Counted from the stretch's first letter, positions 24,193-34,651 are shown. The stretch is 64,000 nt of DNA from Rhipicephalus microplus (GCF_043290135.1 NC_134709.1:105108145-105172144), one strand, 5' to 3'. Program-made: numbers and translations. Notes: a model not told the origin generated them from the sequence alone.

Positions 24193-25250
24193 TCAGCTTA
24201 CATTAGCAAGAGCAAAGATGGCGCAAGTACGCGGAGAGATGTCGTGCTCTGCAAGAACATTACGTGGTGCATAGTAGCCTTCTGGTAGAGGTCTAGTTGA
24301 CGATGGTCGAAGGTCTGCAGCGGAACATCGAAATGATGACACCCGTTGGTGGCCGGAAGACGCGGGGTGAAATGTGAAACAGAGGACGCGGGGTGGAACG
24401 GAAGACGTGGGGTGAAACGTGAAGTTTCTGTGCGGAGTCGGTTTTAGACGTGTCGCTCTCACATCCAGTAGATGGGCCGTTTGGGGCATGCGGCGAATGA
24501 ACATTAGCGAATGGTGGTTAGCGTCACCTGCTTGAAGCCGTACGAGCTCTTCTCCAACAACCTGACGTACGAGGAAAGGAATGTCTTCATGGGCGGTGAC
24601 GTTCATACTTGCAACAGTGAGAAAATAGTCCAAGCGTCCAAACCTAGGTTAAATTCTCTACGTCTTCTTCAAAGTATCGAATGCGCGACACTGTTTTCTG
24701 AAAATAGGAAAAATGTTCAAGTTTTCTTTTGTTATGATGAAGGTATACACGTTCTGCGTGATGCCTTTAAATAAATGACCGATTTTGTCTTCGTCAGACT
24801 TATTTGCGTTGACAATTCCGCAAAGCTTCAATACCTCTTGAAAGTAGGTTGTGTACGTTTCGCCAGGCAATGGAGCCTTTAGTGACAGCGTTTGCTCAGC
24901 TCTCTTTTTCATTGTACTCCTGTCCCCAAAGCAAGCCTTCAGTTTCTCATCAAATATATTCCAAGTGGTGAGGACATGTTCATGGTTCTCAAACCAAAGA
25001 AAAGCGGTCCCGGCAAAAAAAATACTGCGTTAACGAACTTGGTAGCGACTCACTCTGTTGTAGTGTTTTTGCCAAGCAACTACGTCTTTGTCAGTTTTAC
25101 CTGACAATATCTGTGGTTCAGGCACCCAGTGGTGTGGTTATCGAAGTTTATGGCCACCTTGTGCCATGTCGGTGGCAGTGGTAGTTGTGGCAGCGCAGTA
25201 CGTCAACGTGATTGCTGTGTCGTCGTTCATGCTGATGTCCGTGGGAAGGC
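24193..25250 (-). pseudogene. Gag remnant of gypsy C
   Basis: Minus-strand reading from about 25130 gives a capsid-like segment. FFAGTAFLWFENHE (about 25020-24980), then NIFDEKLKACFGD, then PLPGETYTTYFQEVLKLC and DEDKIGHLFKGI (24912-24760) match the gag capsid pattern also seen at 8860-9120 and 35560-35270. The frames are broken several times. No zinc knuckle is clear. Confidence 0.7.
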
Positions 25251-25330
25251 CAGCTATGCATCTGCTTCTTCGAATAATTTCTGCTGTGGGGTCCAGACCA
25301 GAGAATAACCTAGCACTGCTTCGCGAAAGC

Positions 25331-25452
25331 TGTTATGAACGTGATGAATTCATTTACACTGATAATGTCAGCGCTCAACCATCACTGCCTAATCACCATC
25401 GCTCGAGAGCGTTTTGTCTCCTCCTCTGTCTCGCTCTTTCCGTCTGCGTTAC
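25331..25452 (-). repeat. Probable 5' LTR of gypsy C
   Basis: On the minus strand it begins tgtaacgcagacgg and ends gttcataaca (TG...CA), about 122 bp. It matches 19465-19579 and lies just upstream of gag in the element's direction. No convincing primer site follows it. Confidence 0.6.
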
Positions 25453-27198
25453 AATATTACTCACCCTTGTTCACTCAGGCAAAAGACCTATTCGAGTATG
25501 AGCTAGTCTCAACTAAGTTGACTCATAAGTGAGTTGCTAACCTAAGATGTGAATTAAGGAGACGATCATACAGCGCCCTAGCATAAAAGGCTATATTACA
25601 CCGATCAATCATATAGACGCACAAACAAATCAACAGACAGGCAGATATAGTTGGGCAGCGTTTAGTTCCTTAAACGTTGTGTGCTTTAAAGAGCAAATGA
25701 CGAGCAGAAGCTCAAACTTTAAAGGCAGCATCAAATTTAGACTGCATATTTTCTGGTTATTATTAATAAAACCGCTTACGAGATGAAATAAACTACTCAA
25801 ACTGTACTAGCACTGGTGTCCAAGCGACAGCCAATACACTGGCCTTAACAAGTTTTGGAATGCAAACCACAGATCAACAGCACGAGATAAAAGGAATTCC
25901 TAGATATCGCAGGACGACAACACTTCCTGGGCTAAAAAAACTACTGAAAAACTGACGTGTGATCAAACTGAAACACCCAACAACGCTGATAGACCTTGTG
26001 TAGAATCTGCTGCCATCTAGCAGACGCCGAATGCGTTTCTGCCACGTTGAAGGCTAGGCGCACTCCACTTAAGAAGACACAATTTGTCCATATCGATATG
26101 TGGTAGCTGATAGGGATGGCAGTGCCAACTTGTTTTCGTGAGCCTTGTTGCTCAGTCTGAAAAAAATAGAATGATAAAAACACAATTGACGGAAATTACC
26201 TTCTTCGTTATTTGATTTTCTCGTGGCTAACATAATGACCAGATTCGTTGCTCGTTTGGCTGTTTTATGTTTGCTGTTCTATACAGATGTTGTGGGACAG
26301 CATTGCACTCATCATTGCATGCTGTTTTATGTCATGCCAGAATGAAACAGTTTTTGCACCTTCTCGTTTCAGAAACAAGCAAACCGGCCCTTTTCACTAG
26401 CTTCAAAGCTGCATCGCGGCTACCAATGCTTGCCTTTAGTGCTGTTGACAGCATTAGTTTGTCAGTAATATTGTGGTAACAATTACCTGTTAGCCGCGTA
26501 GCACCTGCATATCATCGATTCTCAGCGAATGGACCAGTTGTGCTGGAACATGTTGCTTATAGTTACTTTTATTATTATGAACTTTATTTAGGTAACAAGT
26601 GGTGCTGTGGTTTGAACGCGTAATGCTTAACTATGTTTACTCTTTAAGCAATTCATATGCTCTTTCAGAGGAGCGGCCAAATTGAAAAGGGTGAACTGAA
26701 TTCCGTGTCCCTTCCCCGTTATTATTATTTGATACCCCAAAAAGAGCGCATTGTTATCCCAAATGCTGATCCTCTTTCATAAAAAATATTGTATCCACAT
26801 TTGTGCAGCGTGAATTGTTAATAGATGTTAATAGATGTCTCAAGTGTGTCAACAGTTTCAAGCTGAAAAAATGCTGTTCTTGCAAATCTGTTACACTTGA
26901 CTGTGAGTGCGCTCTCGCTGTTTCCGCACAAAAGTGGTTTCGCGGACGTTCATTAGGCGATACACAACTGCTTTACTGCAAACGGTATGAAGATGTAAGG
27001 TGCAAGTGAGCCCTTAATGTAATGATGTGAACACAAATATTTCAGGCCTACTGGGCTGTTTACAAGCACATGCCCGCCGAAAGTGAATTCAATAAATACC
27101 ACCTAATCCGTAGCTACTTTATGGATATGTATGTTTTTCATTTTTCTGTTTCACCTCCAAAAAACTGAAAGTCGTAGAAACTTTATTTTTTGTGGTAA

Positions 27199-27200
<2 letters not shown>
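25453..27200. other. Unassigned intergenic DNA
   Basis: No gene family recognised. A short cysteine-rich open frame at 26803-27009 is listed separately. Confidence 0.4.
26803..27009 (+). other. Short cysteine-rich open frame, doubtful
   Basis: It translates to about 68 residues with CLKC, CCSC and CEC pairs that look like a metal-binding knuckle. No in-frame ATG opens it. A pyrimidine-poor tgcag lies just upstream and could be a splice acceptor, and an aataaa signal lies at about 27090, so a terminal exon is conceivable. I do not recognise the family. It is equally likely to be chance. Confidence 0.2.

Positions 27201-27241
<41 letters not shown>
27201..27241. repeat. (TA)n microsatellite at the 5' border of the Penelope-like element
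   Basis: About 40 bp of pure AT dinucleotide. The Penelope-like reverse transcriptase homology starts directly to its right. Confidence 0.97.
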
Positions 27242-27243
<2 letters not shown>

Positions 27244-27249
27244 ACGTGA

Positions 27250-28084
27250 AGGTGCCATTAATTCAAAGCTTAAAAAGGCACCTATTACGGTACATTCGGC
27301 GCCTGGTCGTTTTTACATGCTGCCGAAGATTCATAAAGAGAATAACCCTGGCAGACCCATTATATCAGGCGCGGGAACGTTAACGGAACCCATTTCTAGT
27401 TATATTTATTCTTTAATCAAAGACATACCACCCACACATGAGTCCTTCTTGCGTGACACAAACCACTTCCTTCGGGAAATAGCAGACGTGAAAATTCCAG
27501 ACGGTGCATTTCTCGTAACATTGGATGTTAGCTCACTCTACACAAATATCCCACATGACGATGGTGTAAGGGCACTTGTTGAATCGTATGGCACACACAA
27601 CCCTGTCGCTTATCCAAGCAAAAAAGTAATTGAAATCTTCACAAGACTTGTACTCGATTTGAACAGCTTTGAATTTAACAACCAGTACTATCTTCAAATC
27701 AGCGGTACGGCAATAGGTACAAGAATGGCCCCAAACTACGCTAACATATTCATGCACCACATAGAGTCCAATTTTCTTTCATCTTGTAATATGAAAATAT
27801 TACTCTATAAACGGTACCTAGATGATATATTCATAATTTAGACACATTCGGAAAACGAGCTCCTCAAATTCATACAGGCATTCAACCAGGTACACCCCAG
27901 CAATTATTTTACACACACCTACTCTAACACTGAAATAAACTTTCTTGATGTACTCATTCGAGTTGACGATGGTGCGTTGGTAACTAACGTATACAGAAAA
28001 CCTACAGACAGGCAACAATACCTGCACTTCAAAAGCTGCCACCCGCGACATTGCAAGACCAGCATTCCCTATTCCCAAGCACAC
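27250..28084 (+). pseudogene. Penelope-like reverse transcriptase (broken)
   Basis: The frame shows FYMLPKIHK and PGRPIISG (palm entry), TLDVSSLYTNIPHDDG (motif A, catalytic Asp), ISGTAIGTRMAPNYAN (motif B) and YLDDIFII (motif C, YxDD), all hallmarks of Penelope-like RT. A TAG stop at 27839-27841 directly follows motif C. The frame then stays open through INFLDV and VYRKPTDRQQYLH, the usual thumb-side blocks, until the SINE enters at 28085. The N-terminal part is lost at the TA tract. RT would copy the element RNA at a nicked target. Confidence 0.88.
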
Positions 28085-28323
28085 GCCCCGCCGCGGTGGT
28101 CTAGTGGCTAAGGTACTCGGCTGCTGACCCGCAGGTCGCGGGTTCGATTCCCGGCTGCGGCGGCTGCATTTCCGATGGAGGCGGAAATGTTGTAGGCCCG
28201 TGTGCTCAGATTTGGGCGCACGTTAAAGAACCCCAGGTGGTCGAAATTTCCGGAGCCCTCCACTACGGCGTCTCTCATAATCATATGGTGGTTTTGGGAC
28301 GTTAAACCCCACAAATCAATCAA
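28085..28323 (+). mobile_element. SINE inserted into the Penelope-like ORF
   Basis: Same family as 652-896 and very similar to it, with B box ggttcgattcc and a short caat tail. A perfect 12-bp target duplication, tcccaagcacac, lies at 28073-28084 and 28324-28335. Ignoring the SINE and one duplicate, the host reading frame continues without shift. The insertion therefore hit an element that was still in frame at this point. Confidence 0.93.
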
Positions 28324-28335
28324 TCCCAAGCACAC

Positions 28336-29163
28336 AGATTTTTACGAATCTTCTCCCGCACCGAGGACTTCCACAAAAACAGCACACATATGCGCGAAGT
28401 ACTCCTTAATCAAGAATACCCGCCAGCTATCATCGATGACGCCATCAAAAAAGCTGAAAATCTGGACCGCCAGATTCTTCTCAACCACCAGAGAAACGCC
28501 AACCAACACCGCAACAAAAACTTGCTATTAACTTTCACGAGCAACCCACTGAACATAAACAAGGTCCTAAGAAAACACTTTAACATATTGGAACAGAGCG
28601 TGCGACTATCCAAAATTTTCACTTCTCCTCCTTGTGTTGTATACAGAAGGCCGAAAAATATAAAGGATCATTTAATAAATTCAAAGATAGGTGTGAAACC
28701 TCAAATTGGGTGTCATCCTTGCGGAAAAAGCAGATGCAGGGTATGCAAACACATGCAGACAACGACAGTGGCGAAAAGCACCCACTCGGATTTTAAGCAC
28801 AGGATAAGAGGTGCACTAGACTGTGACTCAGACAATGTCATATACCTCCTGGAATGTGGGGTATGTAACAAGCAATACGTGGGCCAGACACACACTCCGT
28901 TTAGAATTAGATTCAACAACCATCGGGCACATGTACGATCTCTGCCAGGCCTTCCACTTTCAAAACACTGCACATTAAAAGACCACAGCTTTGATGACAT
29001 CAGGGTTACACTACTAGAAAACAACTTTCGAACAATCAGAGAACGGGAACAACGGGAATCTTATTTTATCTACAAGTTTAACACGATAAAATACGGAATA
29101 AATGAACACCCAGGCACTCTGTCTGCGTTACGACCGCTAAAAGACGCAAACGCTTCTCTCTAA
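28336..29163 (+). pseudogene. Penelope-like GIY-YIG endonuclease domain
   Basis: The open frame continues from the RT. A linker (REVLLNQEYPP, then LNINKVLRKHF) leads to the Cys cluster GCHPCGKSRCRVCKH and then VIYLLECGVCNKQYVGQT, the GIY-YIG core. RIRFNNHRAHV and the conserved acidic/Asn-rich end around YGINEHPG follow. The Cys cluster before the core is typical of Penelope-like endonucleases. This half has no internal stop, but it is cut off from its RT by the SINE. The enzyme nicks target DNA to start reverse transcription. Confidence 0.87.
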
Positions 29164-29770
29164 TCAGTCCGGTTTCATTACGACAATAATATTACCCGCT
29201 AACAAAGCTTTTGGCCTATGCATCTGACAACATAGAAATGATTTGCCTCATCAAGCACAGCCGGAACGCACAGATAAGTGGTCCCGGAGGTCATTCTTTC
29301 GCTCTTCCTGATGTCACCAGCATGCACTTAAAGCGCTTAAGCCCTCCCCATAAACTTGTCATACACTTCAAAGAGGAACGAGCCGCCAGTGGACTACACG
29401 GAAAGGTGAAATACAAAAACGGCGGCTCCCTGCCCACTTGGGGAAGTGTGGGTGCGGGGGAGGTATTGTTGACAATGATGACATTCCTCATCTACCTCTG
29501 CCCTACTCTGTTGAAATGCTGCCCCTTTCTAATTACGCCGTGTCGGTCTTGCTTCTTCTCCTAGATTTTCTATATTTTATTTAATGTTTGTCCTCCCGTT
29601 TCGCTGTTTCTTCTTTTTTTCTCTCTCTCTCAATTGACCCCTCCCCTCCGGTCTCGACAGGATATTAAAAGGCACGGAACTTGTGTAAATAGTATTATGC
29701 CTTGAAAAAGACAAGGTTCCTGTCGAAACGTCGGCACAATAAACAGTTGTTATGTGAAAGCGCATCTACT
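29164..29770 (+). other. 3' untranslated region of the Penelope-like element
   Basis: Non-coding tail after the stop codon. A 100-bp part (29309-29408) recurs at 30143-30242. The end (29702-29732) has a degenerate hammerhead-like layout: a 4-bp gaca/tgtc stem followed by gaaac and gtc. This is followed by acaataaa and a TA tract. The cgaaacgtcgg ending is common in Penelope-like elements as I remember them. Confidence 0.65.
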
Positions 29771-29773
29771 TTC

Positions 29774-29795
29774 ATATATATATATATATATATAT
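29774..29795. repeat. (TA)n tract between Penelope 3' end and palindrome
   Basis: About 22 bp of TA dinucleotide joins the two structures. Confidence 0.9.
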
Positions 29796-29839
29796 TCTTC
29801 GTATAGGAAAGAAGACGCACGTACGAAGTTATTTTATTT

Positions 29840-29871
29840 GACGTTTCGGCCGTGGGTCCGGCCTTCATCAG
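29840..29871 (-). ncRNA. Hammerhead-ribozyme-like motif, left arm
   Basis: On the minus strand it reads ctgatga, one extra A, a 5-bp ggccg/cggcc stem II with a 6-nt loop, gaaac, then gtc. These are the hammerhead core boxes. The extra A next to stem II and the nearly absent stem III mean self-cleavage is uncertain and may need a dimer. Mirror copy at 30558-30589. Confidence 0.55.
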
Positions 29872-29959
29872 AATACAGTTTATGGCACGAGTGCTGTTTA
29901 TATACATGTGCATATCAGTAAGATACAAATGTCAAAACCGACATGAAAGGCTATATATG

Positions 29960-29962
<3 letters not shown>

Positions 29963-30026
<64 letters not shown>
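29963..30026. repeat. (TA)n tract inside left palindrome arm
   Basis: About 64 bp of pure TA. It is the length-variable counterpart of 30367-30466. Confidence 0.95.
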
Positions 30027-30029
<3 letters not shown>

Positions 30030-30142
30030 AGTCACACAATATAAAGAGTACCTAATCTACGAGTAAAAAGATATTGCTTCCATGCGCGAGCACGTTGTTT
30101 ACAAATAAAAGATGAAACGCATAAAAGATAAAGCACATAACA

Positions 30143-30242
30143 TGATGTCACCAGCATGCACTTAAAGCGCTTAAGCCCTCCCCATAAACTTGTCATACAC
30201 TTCAAAGAGGAACGAGCCGCCAGTGGACTACACGGAAAGGTG
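30143..30242 (+). repeat. 100-bp copy of Penelope 3' UTR in palindrome spacer
   Basis: Identical by eye to 29309-29408 and in the same orientation, 834 bp downstream. It occupies most of the palindrome spacer. Confidence 0.92.
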
Positions 30243-30363
30243 TAGCAATCTTTAGTAATCTTTATCTTTTATGCGTTTCATCTTTTATTTGTAAACAACG
30301 TGCTCGCGCATGGAAGCAATATCTTTTTACTCGTAGATTAGGTACTCTTTATATTGTGTGACT

Positions 30364-30469
<106 letters not shown>

Positions 30470-30557
30470 CATATATAGCCTTTCATGTCGGTTTTGACAT
30501 TTGTATCTTACTGATATGCACATGTATATAAACAGCACTCGTGCCATAAACTGTATT

Positions 30558-30589
30558 CTGATGAAGGCCGGACCCACGGCCGAAACGTC
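30558..30589 (+). ncRNA. Hammerhead-ribozyme-like motif, right arm
   Basis: The same 32-nt motif as 29840-29871, here on the plus strand: ctgatga at 30558-30564, a GC-rich stem II and gaaacgtc at 30582-30589. The aaataaaataa just after it could serve as a 3' end signal. Confidence 0.55.
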
Positions 30590-30666
30590 AAATAAAATAA
30601 CTTCGTACGTGCGTCTTCTTTCCTATACGAATAATATTTCCCGGACCCAGCATCACTTTTGTTTTT

Positions 30667-30668
<2 letters not shown>

Positions 30669-30707
<39 letters not shown>
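30669..30707. repeat. (TA)n tract at the left border of gypsy D
   Basis: About 38 bp of TA ending at the 3' LTR of gypsy D. The other border of that element is also TA (36045-36091), so it inserted inside one TA array. Confidence 0.95.
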
Positions 30708-30709
<2 letters not shown>

Positions 30710-30710
<1 letters not shown>

Positions 30711-30880
30711 GAAGTCTTGGTCTGGATTACCTTTTATTAGGCCCGAGGAACCGGCAGCCGACAGCTACGATGAATGAGCCAAGATGATGATGCTACGCGA
30801 CAACGATGAGGATGCATGAGCCACACATGATAATGATGATAATGTACTGGTGAAGAGGATGCGTATACTAAATGCCCACA
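30710..30880 (-). repeat. 3' LTR of gypsy D
   Basis: On the minus strand it begins tgtgggcatttagt and ends caagacttca, 171 bp. It is identical by eye to 35874-36044. An aataaaagg poly(A)-like signal lies near its downstream end (plus ccttttatt at 30730-30738). Confidence 0.95.
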
Positions 30881-30894
30881 TCAATTCCCCCCAC
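30881..30894 (-). other. Polypurine tract of gypsy D
   Basis: On the minus strand gtggggggaattga directly precedes the 3' LTR. A purine run at this place primes plus-strand DNA synthesis in LTR elements. Confidence 0.85.
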
Positions 30895-31061
30895 GTGAAA
30901 GCGGCCAGCCTGGCCGCGGCAAGTCAAGGGGACAAAGAACGTCGCATGAAGGGCTTCATACGGGAGACATGGACGACCTCTGTAGTTAGATAACGGCGAT
31001 CTGCTGGGGCTACAAGTGGCGTCACGCGATAATTCACTGGTGAAGTCTCTTCAAGGACGGT

Positions 31062-34000
31062 CTACGGCCCAATAAACCGAGGCTGAAATTTGTCGCACAA
31101 ACCAGGTGTGCGAACAGGCGTCAAAAGGAGCACTTCGTCTCCAGGTTGGAAGGATACATCACGATGCGATTCATCATAAACTAGCTTTCTGTCTTGCTGG
31201 CGGGCTTCAGTGTTTATACGAGCTCGTTGGCGGCACTGTGCGAGTCGTGAAACGTATTCCTCTGAAGAGGATGGAGATGAATTCGCTTGGCAGGTAAAGA
31301 AGGAGACGTCCAGGAAAGAAGTAGGGGAGCGTCCATAAACTAGGTAAAATGGCGAGTAGCCGGTTGTCCGCTGAATGGCCGTATTGTAGGCGAAAGTGAC
31401 GAATGGTAGAACAACGTCCCAGTTTTTGTGGTCTGGTTGAAAATAGGCGGCGATCATGTCAGCAAGAGTGCGGTGGAATCGCTCAGTGAGGCCGTTAGTC
31501 TGGGGATGATAACTAGAGGCAGTCTTGTGAGTTGTGCCGGAGGCCTGAAGAAGTTCGTTCACTAGTTGTGAAAGAAAGGCCCTTCCACGGTCACTGAGCA
31601 ACACACGTGGAGCACCATGACGCAGTATAATGGCTCGGAGGATGAAATCGGCAATCTCAGAAGCTGAACCTGTAGTAACGGATGCCGTCTCGGCGTAGCG
31701 CGTCAAATGGTCAACGGCTGTTACTATCCACCGGTTTCCAGCAGCACTGACTGGGAGGGGGCCATAAAGATTGACGCCTACAACTTCGAATGGTGTGGCT
31801 GGGCACGGAAGAGGCTGTAGTTTACCGGCGGGAGCAGATGTTGGTAGTTTTCTACATTGACAGGTAGTGCAGGACCCGACGTACCGAGCTACACTAGTGG
31901 TAATGCCTGGCCAATAAAACCGACTTCGAAGGCAATCGTAGGTTTTATGGTAACCAAGGTGACCAGCAGTCGGATGGTCATGAAGTGCCCTGAGGACTTC
32001 GGACCGAAGTGATCGGGGTAGAACGGGAACCCAGCGCTGACCGTCAGGATGGTAAATTTTGCGGTACAGCACCGAGTTGTCCAGCTTAAATTGCGAGAGT
32101 TGGCGACGGAGCCTTGCATTAGGTGGACGGGAACTGCCAGTGAGGTAGTCTATAATACGTCGACAGTATGGGTCAGCCAACTGTCGAGAAGGAAAATCGT
32201 GCGGGTCGTCCGAAGGCAGCTGGTTCATAGAGGCGAGAGAGGAAAGCGCCGTAGACGTGGACTCCGAGGGCATGTTGTGCAAATCGATGGCGGAAACCCC
32301 GAGTGGAGTCGCTGGTAGTGGGCAGCGAGAAAGAGCATCGGCGTCACTATGCTTCCTGCCACACTTGTACACGATCTCAAAATCATATTCTTGGAGGCGT
32401 AGAATCCAGCGTCCGAGGCGTGCCGACAAGTTCTTGAGTGTCGAAAGCCAACATAAAGCATGGTGGTCGGTCACAATGGTGAAATGGCGGCCATGGAGAT
32501 ATGGACGAAATTTCTGTACAGACCAAACGATGGCGAGGCACTCCTGCTCGGTGATCGTGTAGTTCCTCTCGGCTGCGGAGAGGACGCGGCTGGCGTATGC
32601 AACGACTCGCTCTCGCGAAGAGTTGTCGCGTTGCAGGAGCACGGCTCCTAAACCGCGGCCGCTAGCGTCTGTGTGCAGGAAGGTCGGTGCATCATCGTGA
32701 AAATGAGCAAGTACAGGGTCGGTCGTGAGGGCACTCTTCAACCTGTCGAAAGCCGATTCACATTCCTGAGACCACTGAAAGGGCATACCTGAGGCAAGTA
32801 GCTTATGAAGTGGTGCGGCTATGGAGGCAAAGTTTTGTATGAATCGCCGAAAGTAAGAGGCGAGACCAAGGAAACTTCGCAAATCTTTTGGTTTGTCAGG
32901 GCGAGGGAAGCGAAGCACTGCAGCAGTTTTATCAGGGTCTGGGCAAATTCCGTCCTTGCTCACAATATGACCGAGTACCTTGATAGATCTGCTGGCGAAA
33001 TGGCACTTTTTGGTGTTAATTTGAAGACCAGCGCCCGCAAGACAAGTCAGGACCTCGTCCAAGCGTTGCAGATGTTGAGGAAACGTCGATGAAAAGACAA
33101 CAATGTCATCGAGGTAACATAGGCAAGTCTTCCATTTCAGGCCACGCAGCACGGTGTCAATCATGCGCTCAAAAGTTGCGGGCGCATTGCATAGACCGAA
33201 CGGCATAACATTGAATTCGTATAGGCCGTCCGGGGTTGCAAACGCAGTTTTTTCTTTATCATCTTCGTGCATGGGGATTTGCCAATAGCCGGAACGCAAG
33301 TCGAGGCTCGAAAAGTATTTAGCACCCTGTAAGGAATCTAGGGCGTCGTCGATGCGTGGCATGGGGTATACGTCCTTTCTAATGATCTTATTGAGTGCTC
33401 GGTAATCGACACAAAATCGTACGGAACCGTCTTTTTTACGTACCAGAACGATGGGCGACGACCAAGGACTGGTTGAGGGTCTGATTATCTCCCGTTGGAG
33501 CATATCGTCTACGTTTTCTTCAATGATTTTTCGTTCAGCTAGAGAGACGCGGTACGGACGGCGGTGCACAATGGATGTTCCGTCGGTCTGAATACGATGT
33601 GCTGTAGCGGTTGTCTGGCCCAGGGTGGATGAATGAATGTCAAAGGAGTTTGCATGCTTTTCCAACAAATCAAGCAGCTGCTGCTTCTGTGAGTCATTCA
33701 AGTCTTTGTTGATGGCTGCTGTAAAGGCCGAGGGAGCAGCATGATCTGCAGGATGGCCTTTAGAGGAGACAGGGGTAAGAGGCACAATGCACACAGGCTG
33801 CAGATCGGCAACGCAGGCGACAGTAGTGCCCCGTGGTAGTAAAATTTTATCTTGTGTGGTGTTGGTAGCAGCGAGGACAGTTGATCCATTGTTGAAGCGA
33901 GCCACACCTGATGCCAGAGCTATTCCTTTATTAAGGCAACACGGTGACGGAGTGACCAAAATGTCACCAGAGTCGACGTCGTTGGACAAAACTGTCACTA

Positions 34001-34412
34001 AGTGATGTTCGTTTGGTGGTAACTCGATGTCTACTGCAGCGATGAGTCGAAGTGGCCTGTAGGTTTCGTCGTTGAGCAAGTGGTCCGTGTCAGTAAGATG
34101 GACGACACGTTGTGCACAGCAAATAGCCGCAGAAGCAGAGGAAAGAAAGTCCCAGCCTAAAATGAGTTCATGGGAGCACGGGGATAGCACAGCAAATTCT
34201 ATATGATGAAGAATTTCTTCGATTAGTACACGGGCAGTACAGAGAGCGGAAGGGTGAATCATTGTTCCCTGGGCTGTAACCAGTATCAGTCCATCATAAG
34301 GCGTCGTGACTTTTCGAAGACGGGCACACAAATCAGCACGAATAACAGAAAACGCAGCCCCAGTGTCCACCAAAGCATCAACGTCCACTCCCTCAACTGT
34401 GACCGTAATCAT
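31062..34412 (-). CDS. Pol polyprotein of gypsy D (protease, RT, RNase H, integrase)
   Basis: A single open frame of 1116 residues from an ATG at 34412. Retropepsin DTG lies at residues 16-18. RT shows RFCVDYRALN, FGLCNAPATFERMI and YLDD at about 433-436. RNase H has TDAS near residue 580 and the DADALSR end. The integrase zinc region (HLGYHKTYD, CTTCQCRK) and core follow. The second Asp (941) and Glu (977) keep D35E spacing, but the first catalytic position reads Asn (about 881, VGVNLYGP). The frame ends at a TAG (31062-31064) in the GPY position of the GPY/F module, and about 43 further codons stay open to about 30932. Pol is in a different frame from gag, so frameshifting or another device is expected. 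Confidence 0.93.
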   Translation of the reverse strand: MITVTVEGVDVDALVDTGAAFSVIRADLCARLRKVTTPYDGLILVTAQGTMIHPSALCTARVLIEEILHHIEFAVLSPCSHELILGWDFLSSASAAICCAQRVVHLTDTDHLLNDETYRPLRLIAAVDIELPPNEHHLVTVLSNDVDSGDILVTPSPCCLNKGIALASGVARFNNGSTVLAATNTTQDKILLPRGTTVACVADLQPVCIVPLTPVSSKGHPADHAAPSAFTAAINKDLNDSQKQQLLDLLEKHANSFDIHSSTLGQTTATAHRIQTDGTSIVHRRPYRVSLAERKIIEENVDDMLQREIIRPSTSPWSSPIVLVRKKDGSVRFCVDYRALNKIIRKDVYPMPRIDDALDSLQGAKYFSSLDLRSGYWQIPMHEDDKEKTAFATPDGLYEFNVMPFGLCNAPATFERMIDTVLRGLKWKTCLCYLDDIVVFSSTFPQHLQRLDEVLTCLAGAGLQINTKKCHFASRSIKVLGHIVSKDGICPDPDKTAAVLRFPRPDKPKDLRSFLGLASYFRRFIQNFASIAAPLHKLLASGMPFQWSQECESAFDRLKSALTTDPVLAHFHDDAPTFLHTDASGRGLGAVLLQRDNSSRERVVAYASRVLSAAERNYTITEQECLAIVWSVQKFRPYLHGRHFTIVTDHHALCWLSTLKNLSARLGRWILRLQEYDFEIVYKCGRKHSDADALSRCPLPATPLGVSAIDLHNMPSESTSTALSSLASMNQLPSDDPHDFPSRQLADPYCRRIIDYLTGSSRPPNARLRRQLSQFKLDNSVLYRKIYHPDGQRWVPVLPRSLRSEVLRALHDHPTAGHLGYHKTYDCLRSRFYWPGITTSVARYVGSCTTCQCRKLPTSAPAGKLQPLPCPATPFEVVGVNLYGPLPVSAAGNRWIVTAVDHLTRYAETASVTTGSASEIADFILRAIILRHGAPRVLLSDRGRAFLSQLVNELLQASGTTHKTASSYHPQTNGLTERFHRTLADMIAAYFQPDHKNWDVVLPFVTFAYNTAIQRTTGYSPFYLVYGRSPTSFLDVSFFTCQANSSPSSSEEYVSRLAQCRQRARINTEARQQDRKLVYDESHRDVSFQPGDEVLLLTPVRTPGLCDKFQPRFIGP

Positions 34413-34651
34413 ATTGTAGGGGCGCGCTGGAGGAATTGGAGTCCTGTGTTGGAATGCAGTTTGTCCTCCAAAAACTGCATCGCTTAGTTTTCCGGACGCC
34501 GATCAGAAGTAAGGGAAGCAGGCTGAAGAGGAGAAGAAGAGTGCCGGTAAGGCGACGGTGAACGGCGTTGGGTTGATCGGTGACTACTACGAAGTTCACC
34601 CGATGCTGGCGGAGATGGAGACCGACGCGGCGGTGACGAATAACGGAGACC

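Larger units (their letters stand above)
19465..25452 (-). mobile_element. Ty3/gypsy LTR retrotransposon C, decayed
   Basis: Reading right to left, gag, protease, RT, RNase H and integrase occur in Ty3/gypsy order with many stops. A direct repeat of about 111-122 bp flanks the coding part (25331-25452 and 19465-19579) and fits a pair of very short LTRs. A purine run agagaaaaa (minus, just right of 19579) could be the polypurine tract. The span between integrase and left LTR contains an unrelated repeat (about 19640-20502). Confidence 0.75.
27242..29770 (+). mobile_element. Penelope-like element, 5'-truncated
   Basis: It carries a Penelope-type reverse transcriptase followed by a GIY-YIG endonuclease in one intended frame, and a 3' UTR ending just before another TA tract. 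The 5' third is missing at the (TA)n tract. The coding region is split by a SINE. The endonuclease half is fully open. Between TA tracts on both sides this fits insertion into a TA microsatellite, which I infer rather than see. Confidence 0.88.

Noticed and set aside
29211..29564. 117-codon frame after the Penelope endonuclease
   Set aside because: It lies in the 3' UTR, overlaps the block copied at 30143-30242 and has no family motif.
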